Source of the DNA: Mycolicibacterium neoaurum
GTDB lineage: Bacteria > Actinomycetota > Actinomycetes > Mycobacteriales > Mycobacteriaceae
Length of the DNA: 64,000 bases
NCBI RefSeq assembly: GCF_036946495.1
Contig: NZ_JAQIIX010000002.1
Location: forward strand, 2,480,001 to 2,544,000
Reading direction: 5' to 3'
Shown: in pieces, positions 7,256 to 15,440 of the stretch
Layout: each line of letters begins with the position of its first letter
How positions within the stretch are numbered: the stretch's first letter is position 1
Position numbers and translations under genes: made by a program
Notes under the pieces: model-generated
Database searches by the model: none
The model's input: only the letters and a program-made list of their open reading frames with translations
Told to the model about the DNA's origin: nothing

Positions 7256-8545
7256 ATGCCGGCAATCGTGCTCATCGGCGCCCAGTGGGGCGATGAGGGC
7301 AAAGGTAAAGCCACCGACCTGCTCGGTGGACGTGTGCAATGGGTAGTTCGCTACCAGGGAGGTAACAACGCGGGTCACACCGTGGTGTTGCCGACCGGGG
7401 AGAACTTCGCGCTGCACCTCATCCCCTCGGGCATCCTCACCCCGGGTGTCACCAACGTCATCGGTAACGGTGTCGTGGTGGACCCGGGCGTGCTGCTCAC
7501 CGAGCTCTCGGGTCTGGAGGAGCGCGGGGTCGACACGTCCCGGTTGCTGATCTCCGCCGACGCGCACCTGCTCATGCCGTATCACGTCGCCATCGACAAG
7601 GTGACCGAGCGGTACATGGGCAGCAAGAAGATCGGCACCACCGGTCGCGGGATCGGACCCTGCTACCAGGACAAGGTCGCGCGCCTGGGCATCCGGGCCG
7701 CCGATGTGCTGGATCCGGCGCTGCTCGAGCAGAAGATCGAGGCGGCGCTCGACTTCAAGAACCAGGTGCTGGTCAAGATCTACAACCGCAAGGCGCTGGA
7801 GCCTGCCGAGGTGCTGGAGAACCTGCTGACCCAGGCCGATGGCTTCAAGCACCGCATCTCCGATGCTCGGTTACTGCTCAACCAGGCGCTGGAGGACGGC
7901 CAGACGGTGCTGTTGGAAGGCTCGCAGGGCACCCTGCTCGACGTCGACCACGGCACGTATCCGTTCGTCACCTCGTCCAACCCGACGGCCGGTGGTGCGT
8001 CGGTGGGCTCGGGTATCGGGCCGACGCGCATCACCACGGTGCTGGGCATCCTGAAGGCCTACACCACGCGGGTGGGGTCGGGGCCGTTCCCGACCGAGCT
8101 GTTCGACGAGCACGGCGCATACCTGGCCAAGACCGGCGGTGAGGTGGGCGTCACGACCGGTCGGGCCCGGCGGTGCGGCTGGTTCGACGCCGTGATCGCC
8201 CGATACGCGACCCGTGTCAATGGCATCACCGACTACTTCCTCACCAAGCTCGACGTGCTGTCCAGCTTGGAGACTGTGCCGGTATGCGTGGGCTACACCG
8301 TCGACGGCAAGCGGACCGACGAGATGCCGATGACCCAAGCCGATATCCACAAGGCCGAGCCGATCTATGAAGAGCTGCCCGGTTGGTGGGAGGACATCAG
8401 CTCGTGCCGCACCTTCGAGGAGCTACCGGCGAACGCCCGTGATTATGTGCTTCGACTCGAAGAGCTTGCCGGAGCGCAGGTCTCATGCATCGGCGTCGGC
8501 CCGGGGCGGGATCAGACCATCGTGCGCCGAGACATTCTGGCGTGA
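7256..8545 (+). CDS. purA: Adenylosuccinate synthetase
   Basis: A 429-residue cytosolic enzyme that joins IMP and aspartate with GTP to make adenylosuccinate, the first committed step to AMP. The N-terminal signature IGAQWGDEGKGK holds the P-loop and catalytic Asp13, GGNNAGHT holds the catalytic His, and GIGPCYQDK with the switch loop and the C-terminal GVGPGRDQ complete the family pattern. The length is normal. An ATG at 7251 is out of frame; the ATG at 7256 follows a GGGAG site. The last codons overlap the thioesterase start (GTGA), as in the M. tuberculosis purA/Rv0356c neighbourhood. Confidence 0.98.
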   Translation: MPAIVLIGAQWGDEGKGKATDLLGGRVQWVVRYQGGNNAGHTVVLPTGENFALHLIPSGILTPGVTNVIGNGVVVDPGVLLTELSGLEERGVDTSRLLISADAHLLMPYHVAIDKVTERYMGSKKIGTTGRGIGPCYQDKVARLGIRAADVLDPALLEQKIEAALDFKNQVLVKIYNRKALEPAEVLENLLTQADGFKHRISDARLLLNQALEDGQTVLLEGSQGTLLDVDHGTYPFVTSSNPTAGGASVGSGIGPTRITTVLGILKAYTTRVGSGPFPTELFDEHGAYLAKTGGEVGVTTGRARRCGWFDAVIARYATRVNGITDYFLTKLDVLSSLETVPVCVGYTVDGKRTDEMPMTQADIHKAEPIYEELPGWWEDISSCRTFEELPANARDYVLRLEELAGAQVSCIGVGPGRDQTIVRRDILA

Positions 8546-9186
8546 CCGACTTCGGGCTGGATCCGCGCCGTGCCGATCCCGAGTACGACCGGCAGGGTGG
8601 GTTTCCGGTGTTCGAGCTCGCGGATCCGGGGCCTGGGTTCGGCCGCTTCCTGACGGCGATGCGTCATGCGCAGGATCTGGCAGTATCGGCCGATCCCGAT
8701 AGTGAGACCTGGGATGCCGCAGCTGATCTGGCCGAACAGCTGGTGGCTCTGCTGGAACCGTATCGGGCCGCCGAGGGGGTCGGGCCCGCGAGCCGGGTGC
8801 CGTCCCTGCCCGGGGCGGGCAGCCTGTTGATGCCGCCATGGCAGATCACCAAGTTCGATGCCGACGGTGTCGAGCTGACGGTGCAGTTCAGCCGGTATCA
8901 CGTCGGCGGAAACGGCGCCGTGCACGGTGGGGTGCTGCCGCTACTGTTCGACTCGGTGTTCGGCATGGTGATCCACGCAGCGGGGCGACCCGTCAGCCGG
9001 ACCGCCTTTCTGCATGTCGACTATCGGGCCGTGACACCGATCGACCAGACGCTCACGGCGCGCGGGTGGGTGCGTGAATCCGAGGGGCGCAAGGCGTTTG
9101 TGAATGCCGAGCTGCGCAATGGTGACGGGAAGCTGCTGGCCGAGAGCAATGGTTTGATGATCAGATTGCTGCCCGGTCAGCCCTGA
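8542..9186 (+). CDS. PaaI-type hotdog-fold thioesterase (Rv0356c-like)
   Basis: A 214-residue protein with a GTG start that overlaps the purA stop by 4 bp, so translation is probably coupled. The first 90 residues are an extra helical N-terminus. The rest is one hotdog domain with GAVHGGVLPLLFDSVFGM, the acyl-CoA thioesterase motif in which the Gly-Gly loop and the acidic Asp line the active site, and the SRTAFLHVDYRAVTP strand. It probably hydrolyses an acyl- or aryl-CoA in the cytosol. The size agrees with Rv0356c. The frame is open for 19 codons upstream inside purA, which I read as spurious. Confidence 0.85.
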   Translation: MTDFGLDPRRADPEYDRQGGFPVFELADPGPGFGRFLTAMRHAQDLAVSADPDSETWDAAADLAEQLVALLEPYRAAEGVGPASRVPSLPGAGSLLMPPWQITKFDADGVELTVQFSRYHVGGNGAVHGGVLPLLFDSVFGMVIHAAGRPVSRTAFLHVDYRAVTPIDQTLTARGWVRESEGRKAFVNAELRNGDGKLLAESNGLMIRLLPGQP

Positions 9187-9204
9187 TCGTGTGACCATAT
9201 CCGT

Positions 9205-9819
9205 GTGACGAACAGGCTGACCACTCCCCGGGTTGCCGCGGTCGCCGGGGTGGTGTTCGCGGTGTTATTCGGGACGGCATTGGTGCTGATCCGACTGGCA
9301 TTGCCCGAGGGCACCGAAACGGGTGCGCAGTGGTTGGTCGAGGGCAGTAAGAATCTGGGCGTCGCCGCGAAGATCATGCCGTTCGCGGGGATAGCGTTCC
9401 TCTGGTTCATGGCAGTGGTCCGCGATGGACTGGGCGGTTACGAGGACAAGTTCTTCTCGACGGTATTCCTCGGCAGCGGCCTGTTGTTCTTGGCGATGAT
9501 GTTCGTGGCCGCAGGGTTTGGTGCCGGACTGGAACGCAGCGGCGCGGCTGTCGATCCGAATATCGCGGCCTTCGGTCAGATGGTGTTGCTGACGGTGTCC
9601 AAGACCTATGCACTCCGGATGGCGGCGGTGTTCATGATGTCGCTCGCTACCATCTGGCGCAAGACCGGGCTCATGCCGGACTGGTTGGTGATCGCCACCT
9701 ACGTTGCCGCAGTGGGACTTCTGATCGCCAGTGACCTCAGCATGTGGCTGACGATCGCCTTCCCGGCATGGGTGCTGGTGGTCAGTGTGTTGTTGCTGCG
9801 GCGGGCCGCTCGCACCTAG
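9205..9819 (+). CDS. Polytopic membrane protein of unknown function
   Basis: A 204-residue protein with about six hydrophobic segments: one near residues 10-30, then MPFAGIAFLWFMAVV, VFLGSGLLFLAMMFVAAGF, a middle segment around residues 130-155, LVIATYVAAVGLLIASDL and WLTIAFPAWVLVVSVLLL. It ends in a short basic tail. No motif ties it to a characterised transporter or enzyme family. The start is the GTG at 9205 (another GTG overlaps at 9203 out of frame). It is 18 bp after the thioesterase gene and its stop overlaps that of the convergent HNH gene. Confidence 0.7.
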   Translation: MTNRLTTPRVAAVAGVVFAVLFGTALVLIRLALPEGTETGAQWLVEGSKNLGVAAKIMPFAGIAFLWFMAVVRDGLGGYEDKFFSTVFLGSGLLFLAMMFVAAGFGAGLERSGAAVDPNIAAFGQMVLLTVSKTYALRMAAVFMMSLATIWRKTGLMPDWLVIATYVAAVGLLIASDLSMWLTIAFPAWVLVVSVLLLRRAART

Positions 9820-11408
9820 AAGTCTGGTTGTCCGCGGGCGTTTTCGAGGGCGAGCTCTGCTGCGTTGCGGGTTCGTTCGGCGTTGATGCGGTATTCGCGG
9901 TCGTGTTGTCTGGTGCGTTGGCGTCGTGGGATGTCGGGGTCGCGGTCCCACTCACCGATCAGGGTGATGTGTCGCGATCTCGGTATCGGGGTGTCGATGG
10001 TGTTGTGCGGGAACAGGACTGGTGCGAGCGGCATCGTCGCGTAGGTGTGCCCGTTCGGGGCGGTCCATTCGGTGGTGCCGTCGGGGTGTGCTTTGGGGGT
10101 CCAGCCGGTTTTCAGGGTTTTGAGTAGGTGGTGTTCGCGGCAGAGCGGGCGCAGGTTGCCCGGATGGGTGGCTCCGGCCGGCCACGGGGTGAGGTGGTCG
10201 AGGTCGCAGCGTTGGGCGGGCTTCCCGCAACCGGGGAAGCAGCACGTCATCGCGGTCATGCGGACGTAGGCGGCCAGTTTCGCCGACGGGCGGTAGCGGG
10301 GTTCGGAGCCCAGCTCGGTGGTGTTGTTCAGGGGGCGGACTTTTGCACCGGTGGCGATGAGTTCGGCCAGTAGGTGTGCGGGGATGATCGCCCCGTCCAG
10401 GGTGATCCCGGTGCCCAGGGCGGTCTGGGTGCTGGCGGCCGGTGCGGTGGGCTTGGGTTCGGCGCTGCCATCGTGCGCGGCGGGCTCCTCGGCTGGGGGC
10501 TCGGCCATCGGCTGTGGCTGGTCCTTGTCGGTCCGCGGGTCCTGGGTACCGCTGCCATCGGGTGTGGGCCCCGAGGCGGGCTTGGCACCGTGCCCGGTGT
10601 CGGGTTCGTGTCCGGTGAGCACGTAAACGGTCACCGCACCCGCGCGCGGGTCTTTCCCCGACCCCGCGCAGTCGCGGTCACCGCAGAGGCAGGTGAGTCG
10701 GTCGGCTCCGGCTAGGACGGCGGCGAGGGCGTCGGCGCGGCGTTGGGCCACGGTGCGCGGATCACCATCGCAGACGCTGTGGGCGAGGGTGTTGAGGCGG
10801 GTGTCGCTGATCGTGGCGTCGGTGGCGCGCATGCGTCCCCAGAACGAGACGACCCCGTCGGGGTCATCGCTGTCGCCGAAGTCGATGTAGCGGTCTTTGG
10901 CCGCCGTCTTGGATCGGATGACCGCGATCGGGTCGAATTTGTGGACCCAGAAGTCGACCGCGGCGATCAGTGCGTTCTCCGACAGCGTGCCGTATTGGTG
11001 GGCGCTGCCGGCGATCCCGGCGTCGATCAACGCCAATGCGTCGTCGTCGGTGACGAGTTGGGTGCGCCAGGTGATCGCCGCGATCACCTTGGCCGACACC
11101 AACCCTTTCGCGAACGCCTCGGCGGTGCGGGGCAGTCGATCACGCAGGGCCATCGCGATGCGCATCTGGGCGCTCGCTGCGCGCGGCCCGAGAGTGCACG
11201 CCGCGCTGATCTCGGCCTTGGCCAGCGCCCATCCGTCGATCAGCTTCAACGCCGAGGACTCGTCTTCGTCCTCGCAGTGCCGGGCGGTCACCTCAGCCAC
11301 CAAGGCCAGCCGGCGGGCCGCCGCCGTAGCTTCGGCGCGGGTGGCGTCGGTGACCGCGGCGATGAGCGCCTCATCGCTCAGCTCCGACAACCCCGACCGT
11401 TCGAACAT
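9816..11408 (-). CDS. DUF222/HNH endonuclease (13E12 repeat family)
   Basis: A 530-residue protein of the mycobacterial 13E12 family. The N-terminal helical DUF222 domain covers roughly residues 1-240 (LSDEALIAAVTDATRAEATAAARRLALVAE is split by helices). A Pro/Thr-rich acidic linker spans about 265-325. The C-terminal HNH nuclease domain has MTCCFPGC, CDLDHLTPWPAG and RPLCREHH with the metal-binding Cys/His residues. Such genes are multicopy in mycobacteria, are often linked to prophage insertion (REP13E12) and recombine. Whether this copy cuts DNA is unknown. It lies directly beside the start of the catabolic island. Confidence 0.88.
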   Translation of the reverse strand: MFERSGLSELSDEALIAAVTDATRAEATAAARRLALVAEVTARHCEDEDESSALKLIDGWALAKAEISAACTLGPRAASAQMRIAMALRDRLPRTAEAFAKGLVSAKVIAAITWRTQLVTDDDALALIDAGIAGSAHQYGTLSENALIAAVDFWVHKFDPIAVIRSKTAAKDRYIDFGDSDDPDGVVSFWGRMRATDATISDTRLNTLAHSVCDGDPRTVAQRRADALAAVLAGADRLTCLCGDRDCAGSGKDPRAGAVTVYVLTGHEPDTGHGAKPASGPTPDGSGTQDPRTDKDQPQPMAEPPAEEPAAHDGSAEPKPTAPAASTQTALGTGITLDGAIIPAHLLAELIATGAKVRPLNNTTELGSEPRYRPSAKLAAYVRMTAMTCCFPGCGKPAQRCDLDHLTPWPAGATHPGNLRPLCREHHLLKTLKTGWTPKAHPDGTTEWTAPNGHTYATMPLAPVLFPHNTIDTPIPRSRHITLIGEWDRDPDIPRRQRTRQHDREYRINAERTRNAAELALENARGQPDF

Positions 11409-11480
11409 ATGAGCGATTCTACTCGCGGCCCCGACAAGTCGAGTGGAACGGGAAAAGGCCAGTTCAGAGGGTATATGGAC

Positions 11481-12602
11481 TCATCCGCTCCGTATGACAG
11501 CGGAGCTTGCCGCGGCGGTCGCGGCGTCGACGTCGGAGAACACGTTGAAGTAGTGGAATCCCACCCGAAGCGCACCGCCCTCGGTGGTGGTGGCCCGGAT
11601 GCGGTTGCGCCGCAGGGTGGCCGCATCGACGCGATGACGTGGTGGTGGGGAAGCGACCACAACATGTGACGGACGCCCGAGGTTGAGGATGCGGAACCCC
11701 GCCTCGACCAAGACTTCCGAATAGGCGTTCGCAAGATCCAGAACATGCTCTCGGCAACGCTTCTCATCCAACCGGCCGAGAAGATCCAGGGCGGCGCGAG
11801 CGCCGATCCAGGACAACCAGGCAGGCGAGGCATTGCACCGACTCATCGTTGCCGACTCGCTATACGGACCTCCGAAGTAATGCGGCGGTGAAGAGGCGGT
11901 CTTCCAGCTGGGCGTATGGGCGCGCATGAGTTTCAGATCGGGATCGGCGACCAGCCATGTCGTGCCACGTGGACACAGCATCCACTTGTAGCCATGTGTG
12001 GCGATGATATCGGCGGGATGGCCCGAGAGATCTGAGACCAGTACGCCCAGCGTCTGGGTGAGGTTGGCGAACACCAGCGCGCCACGCCGATGGGCGGTAG
12101 CGCAGATGGCATCGAGGTCGACGAGTTCGCCGTCGTTGGTCAATACTTCGCTCACGAGGACGAGCCCGGTGGTCTTGTCGATCGCGTCTAGGAGTTCGGT
12201 GCTGCGGCTATGTCCTGGTTTGCGTTTCACCACTCTCACTGACGTGCCGGTGGACGCGGCGTAAGCAAGGGCCGGGAACAACACACTTCGGAACTCGTCG
12301 CCCGAGACCAGGATGGACTTTCCGGGTGGTGTGCAACGGACGGCGGTCGCCGCTGCCTCGGCGAGTGACCCCTGGGAGGCGACATGGCTCGGGGCAATTC
12401 CGGTGTAACGGGCAAACTCGCCGCGCGCGTGGTCGGCCGCTGAGTCCCATTCGGTCCACTCGAATGATCCCGAAAGCCAATCGTCCAAACTGCTTGTGAG
12501 GCTGTCCACGACGCGGCGGGCTCCCGGTGGAGCCCCTGGGGTATCCAGCCATATCCAGTCTGTCAGGGACGGAAACTGGGCCCGAAACTCTTCAGGTGTC
12601 AT
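11481..12602 (-). CDS. Class V aminotransferase-fold PLP protein with altered cofactor site
   Basis: A 373-residue fold-type I PLP protein, nearest to the cysteine desulfurase/isopenicillin-N-epimerase group. The Schiff-base lysine is in ATHGYKWMLCPRGT (K206). The residue that normally pairs with the PLP pyridine nitrogen is an Asp in a D-x-x-Q motif. Here the motif reads N-L-T-Q (N180, Q183), an unusual change that should alter cofactor chemistry. The C-terminal small domain looks complete. The ATG at 12602 overlaps the RidA-like stop by 4 bp (ATGA). It is the last gene of the leftward operon. The reaction cannot be deduced; a transaminase, lyase or epimerase are all possible. Confidence 0.8.
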   Translation of the reverse strand: MTPEEFRAQFPSLTDWIWLDTPGAPPGARRVVDSLTSSLDDWLSGSFEWTEWDSAADHARGEFARYTGIAPSHVASQGSLAEAAATAVRCTPPGKSILVSGDEFRSVLFPALAYAASTGTSVRVVKRKPGHSRSTELLDAIDKTTGLVLVSEVLTNDGELVDLDAICATAHRRGALVFANLTQTLGVLVSDLSGHPADIIATHGYKWMLCPRGTTWLVADPDLKLMRAHTPSWKTASSPPHYFGGPYSESATMSRCNASPAWLSWIGARAALDLLGRLDEKRCREHVLDLANAYSEVLVEAGFRILNLGRPSHVVVASPPPRHRVDAATLRRNRIRATTTEGGALRVGFHYFNVFSDVDAATAAASSAVIRSG

Positions 12603-13003
12603 CGTGGCAGCGCGACGACCGCTTCGATCTCGACCTTGAGGCCAGGGGCCGCCAACTCCGAGACGGTCGCCGCGGAATGCGCGGGGTACCGGCCAGTCGG
12701 ATACCACCGTCGGAAGACCTCGTCACGCGCTCGGGCGAACTCGGTGAATCCGTCGGTACCGACCACGAGTGTGAGGAGTTTGACGATGGCACTGGGATCC
12801 ACGTCGAGGTGTGAAACAATCGCTTCGATGTTCGCGAACGCTTGTAGCGTTTGCTCGTAACAGTTTTCGCTCACGAGCTCACCCGTCACGTCCGCGCCGA
12901 TCTGTCCGGAAATGTACGCGGCAGTGGATGTGTGGGGCAGGATGGCGACGTGGCTGAAGGCGCCCATCGGGGGTGCGATTGCGGCGGGATTGACGGTGGT
13001 CAT
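12599..13003 (-). CDS. RidA/YjgF family protein lacking the deaminase arginine
   Basis: A 134-residue protein with the Rid fold: SHVAILPHTSTAAYISGQIG, the ANIEAIVSHL helix and the C-terminal LKVEIEAVVALP strand. Active RidA proteins hydrolyse reactive enamine/imine intermediates released by PLP enzymes and need an Arg in a P-A-R-S motif. Here the motif is PAHS (H109), so classical imine deaminase activity is doubtful; this is a feature of other Rid subfamilies. It overlaps both neighbours by 4 bp, the MDR gene upstream and the class V PLP gene downstream, so the three are translated together. Confidence 0.88.
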   Translation of the reverse strand: MTTVNPAAIAPPMGAFSHVAILPHTSTAAYISGQIGADVTGELVSENCYEQTLQAFANIEAIVSHLDVDPSAIVKLLTLVVGTDGFTEFARARDEVFRRWYPTGRYPAHSAATVSELAAPGLKVEIEAVVALPR

Positions 13004-14037
13004 CGGGCCTCCGCCACAGGTGATTCCCACGTTGTGATGCCGCCAAGCGTGAAGACGGTCTTGCCGAACGCGACTCCCGACGCCATCTCGCGCAGTGCGT
13101 CCGCGGCCTCGGAGAGAGGGCGCACGGCGTGCACGGTCGGTCTGATCTGGTTCTCGGTGACGAAGCGGAGCATCTGGTCGAACTCGGGCGCACTTCCCAT
13201 GGATGTGCCTTCCAGTGTTACCTGTCGAAAGAACAATTCCCGCAGCGAAAGACTGATGTCGGGTGCGGTCGTCGCTCCGAAGGAGATGACGCGACCTCCG
13301 GGGCGCAGTGCCTTCAAGGCGGCGGGGAAGGCCGATGCGCCTACGCTGTCGATGACCAATTCTGCTGGAGTGTGGAGCTTTTCATCGAAGCCGTCGATTC
13401 CGACGACGACGTGTGATGCTCCCAGCGCGATGGCCTGTGCAACTTTGCTCGAATGCCGCGTCACCACGGTGACATGCGCCCCAGCGGCCGCGGCCATCGA
13501 GACGGCCAGGGTGCCTGCTCCGCCAGTCGCGCCGGTGATCACGACATGCTGGCCTGCCTCGAGTCGGCCCTTGGTGAAAAGTGCTCGGTAGGCGGTCAAT
13601 CCAGCCAGCCCCAGTGCAGCCGCTTCGATTTCGGAGAGGTGCGGCGGAACGGGGTGAACGTTGACGCTGGGGACCGTGATGAACTCGGCGAACGTGCCCG
13701 GGATCGGTCCTCCGATGATGGTCGGCACTTCAGGCACATCTTTGGTACGCGTCCATCCGATACACGGATTGATCAGCACGATATCGCCGATCCGTTGTTC
13801 CGCGGTGTCACCGGTGGCGACGATCGTTCCGACGGCGTCGGCGCCGACGATCTTCGGCTCGTTGTCGGTGTGTGCGTCGATGACGAAGAGCTCGTGTCGA
13901 TTGAGGCCGGCCGCGGCGATCCTGACAAGAACGTCGTTGTCCCGGGCTTCGGGACGAGGCACCTGTGCCAACCGCAGTCCATCGGGTCCTGCACAGCCTG
14001 CGTGCACCAATGCCTGCATGGTGAGATTTTCTGACAT
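13000..14037 (-). CDS. MDR superfamily zinc-free oxidoreductase (quinone reductase-like)
   Basis: A 345-residue NAD(P)H-dependent medium-chain dehydrogenase/reductase. The catalytic GroES-like domain has AAGLNRHELFVI in place of the zinc Cys and GADAVGTIVATGD. The structural zinc Cys cluster is missing. The Rossmann domain carries the dinucleotide loop GATGGAGTLAVSMAAAAGAHV. These features fit the quinone oxidoreductase/enoyl reductase branch, not the zinc alcohol dehydrogenases. Substrate unknown; in context it may reduce an unsaturated or carbonyl intermediate of the island's pathway. It is probably in one operon with the aminotransferase gene upstream (59-bp gap) and the RidA-like gene downstream (overlap). 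Confidence 0.85.
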   Translation of the reverse strand: MSENLTMQALVHAGCAGPDGLRLAQVPRPEARDNDVLVRIAAAGLNRHELFVIDAHTDNEPKIVGADAVGTIVATGDTAEQRIGDIVLINPCIGWTRTKDVPEVPTIIGGPIPGTFAEFITVPSVNVHPVPPHLSEIEAAALGLAGLTAYRALFTKGRLEAGQHVVITGATGGAGTLAVSMAAAAGAHVTVVTRHSSKVAQAIALGASHVVVGIDGFDEKLHTPAELVIDSVGASAFPAALKALRPGGRVISFGATTAPDISLSLRELFFRQVTLEGTSMGSAPEFDQMLRFVTENQIRPTVHAVRPLSEAADALREMASGVAFGKTVFTLGGITTWESPVAEAR

Positions 14038-14096
14038 CTAGTTCTCCGTCGAAATATCTTGGTGATCAGTGGGGTCGACCTGCGCGCAAGTAGGTG

Positions 14097-15416
14097 TCAA
14101 TGGCCGACCGCTGCGGTGGCGTAGACCTTGGACAACACGTCTCGCAGGATCTCCAGAGCGGTCTGTGCCTCGGATTCGGTCACCGTCATCGGTGGTGTCA
14201 CTCGCAGGACATTGCCGGCAAGCCCACCCTTGCCGATCAGCAGCCCGGCTGCCCTCGCCTCGGCGAGTACGGCATTGGTGTGCCCGACCGCGGGTGTGCG
14301 GGTGTTCGGTTCGACGAGCTCGACGCCGATCATCAAACCTGATCCGCGAACCTCCCCGATGAGTGGGCACGTCGAAGCGATCTCCTCGAGCCCGGCACGC
14401 AGGATCGCTCCGACCCGGTCGGCATTGTCCTGGAGGTCGTGCGACTCGATGTAGTCCAGTACGGCATTGGCAGCCGACATCGCGATGGGGTTGCCGCCCG
14501 CGGTGGAAATGGAATTCGCTGTGAGACAGTTCATCAGGTCGGCCTCGGCCACCACTCCGCCGATGCTGATGCCGTTGGCCAGCCCTTTCGCGAAGGTGAT
14601 TGCCTGCGGACGTATCCCGTAGTGCTCGATACCGAAGTAGGACCGCCCGGTGCGGCCCCAGCCTGACTGTACTTCGTCGGAGACGAAGGGGATGTCGTAG
14701 CGGTCGAGCACCGACTTCATCGCGGTGAAGAAATCGTCTGGCGGCGTAGCGAATCCACCGGCGCCCTGGATGGGTTCGGCGATGTAGCAGGCGATGTCAC
14801 CGGAGGTCGATGTGTCGATCATGGTTTGTAGCTCGTCACGACAGGCGGCGGTGAACGCTGCATCGTCGAGATGGGCGAACGGACTTCGGTATTTGTAGCC
14901 GGAGTGGCTGTAGGTGACCTGGAGTGGGCTGAGGGCGGTGGCCGACCAGCCTCGGATGCCGGTGGCGGCGACGGTTCCGAAGGAGCGACCGTGATAGCTG
15001 CCCCGCAAGGCGATGACCTGATTGGAGCGGCGTGCCGTCGTGGTGAGCAGGAAGGCGGTTTCCACAGCTTCGGAGCCGGAGTTGACGAAGAACACTCTGG
15101 GGTTGTCGACCGGGGCGCGGCGGGCGATCTTCTCGGCGAGTTCGATCTGGCTGCGGATCAAATACAGCGTGCTCGAATGGAGTAGCCGTCCGGCCTGACG
15201 CCGGATGGCCTCGGTGATCTCCGGGATATCGTGGCCGACCATTGTGGCCAGCAGCCCCCCGAAGAAATCGAGGTATGTCCGACCGTCACCACCGGTGACG
15301 TGTCGGCCTGAACCCTCCACCAATTCCAGTGGGTCGTCATAGTAGGTGGTCAGCCAACCCGGCATGACGGAGCGATGCCGCTGGTGCAGGGAGGCTTCGG
15401 TGTTGTCGACGGTCAT
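14097..15416 (-). CDS. Class III aminotransferase (AGXT2/GABA-transaminase-like)
   Basis: A 439-residue fold-type I PLP enzyme. It has NSGSEAVETAFLL (phosphate-binding turn), GSYHGRSFG, the E-P-I-Q-G-A-G-G segment, SDEVQSGWGRTG with the PLP-ring Asp (D247) and TFAKGLANG with the Schiff-base lysine (K277). The pattern is closest to the alanine-glyoxylate/beta-alanine or 3-aminoisobutyrate:pyruvate transaminases. It probably moves a terminal or beta amino group to pyruvate or 2-oxoglutarate. All catalytic residues are present, unlike its operon neighbour the class V protein. It follows the E2-like gene with a 24-bp gap. Confidence 0.9.
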   Translation of the reverse strand: MTVDNTEASLHQRHRSVMPGWLTTYYDDPLELVEGSGRHVTGGDGRTYLDFFGGLLATMVGHDIPEITEAIRRQAGRLLHSSTLYLIRSQIELAEKIARRAPVDNPRVFFVNSGSEAVETAFLLTTTARRSNQVIALRGSYHGRSFGTVAATGIRGWSATALSPLQVTYSHSGYKYRSPFAHLDDAAFTAACRDELQTMIDTSTSGDIACYIAEPIQGAGGFATPPDDFFTAMKSVLDRYDIPFVSDEVQSGWGRTGRSYFGIEHYGIRPQAITFAKGLANGISIGGVVAEADLMNCLTANSISTAGGNPIAMSAANAVLDYIESHDLQDNADRVGAILRAGLEEIASTCPLIGEVRGSGLMIGVELVEPNTRTPAVGHTNAVLAEARAAGLLIGKGGLAGNVLRVTPPMTVTESEAQTALEILRDVLSKVYATAAVGH

Positions 15417-15440
15417 ATGGGTGATCCTTGCGGTTGGAGT

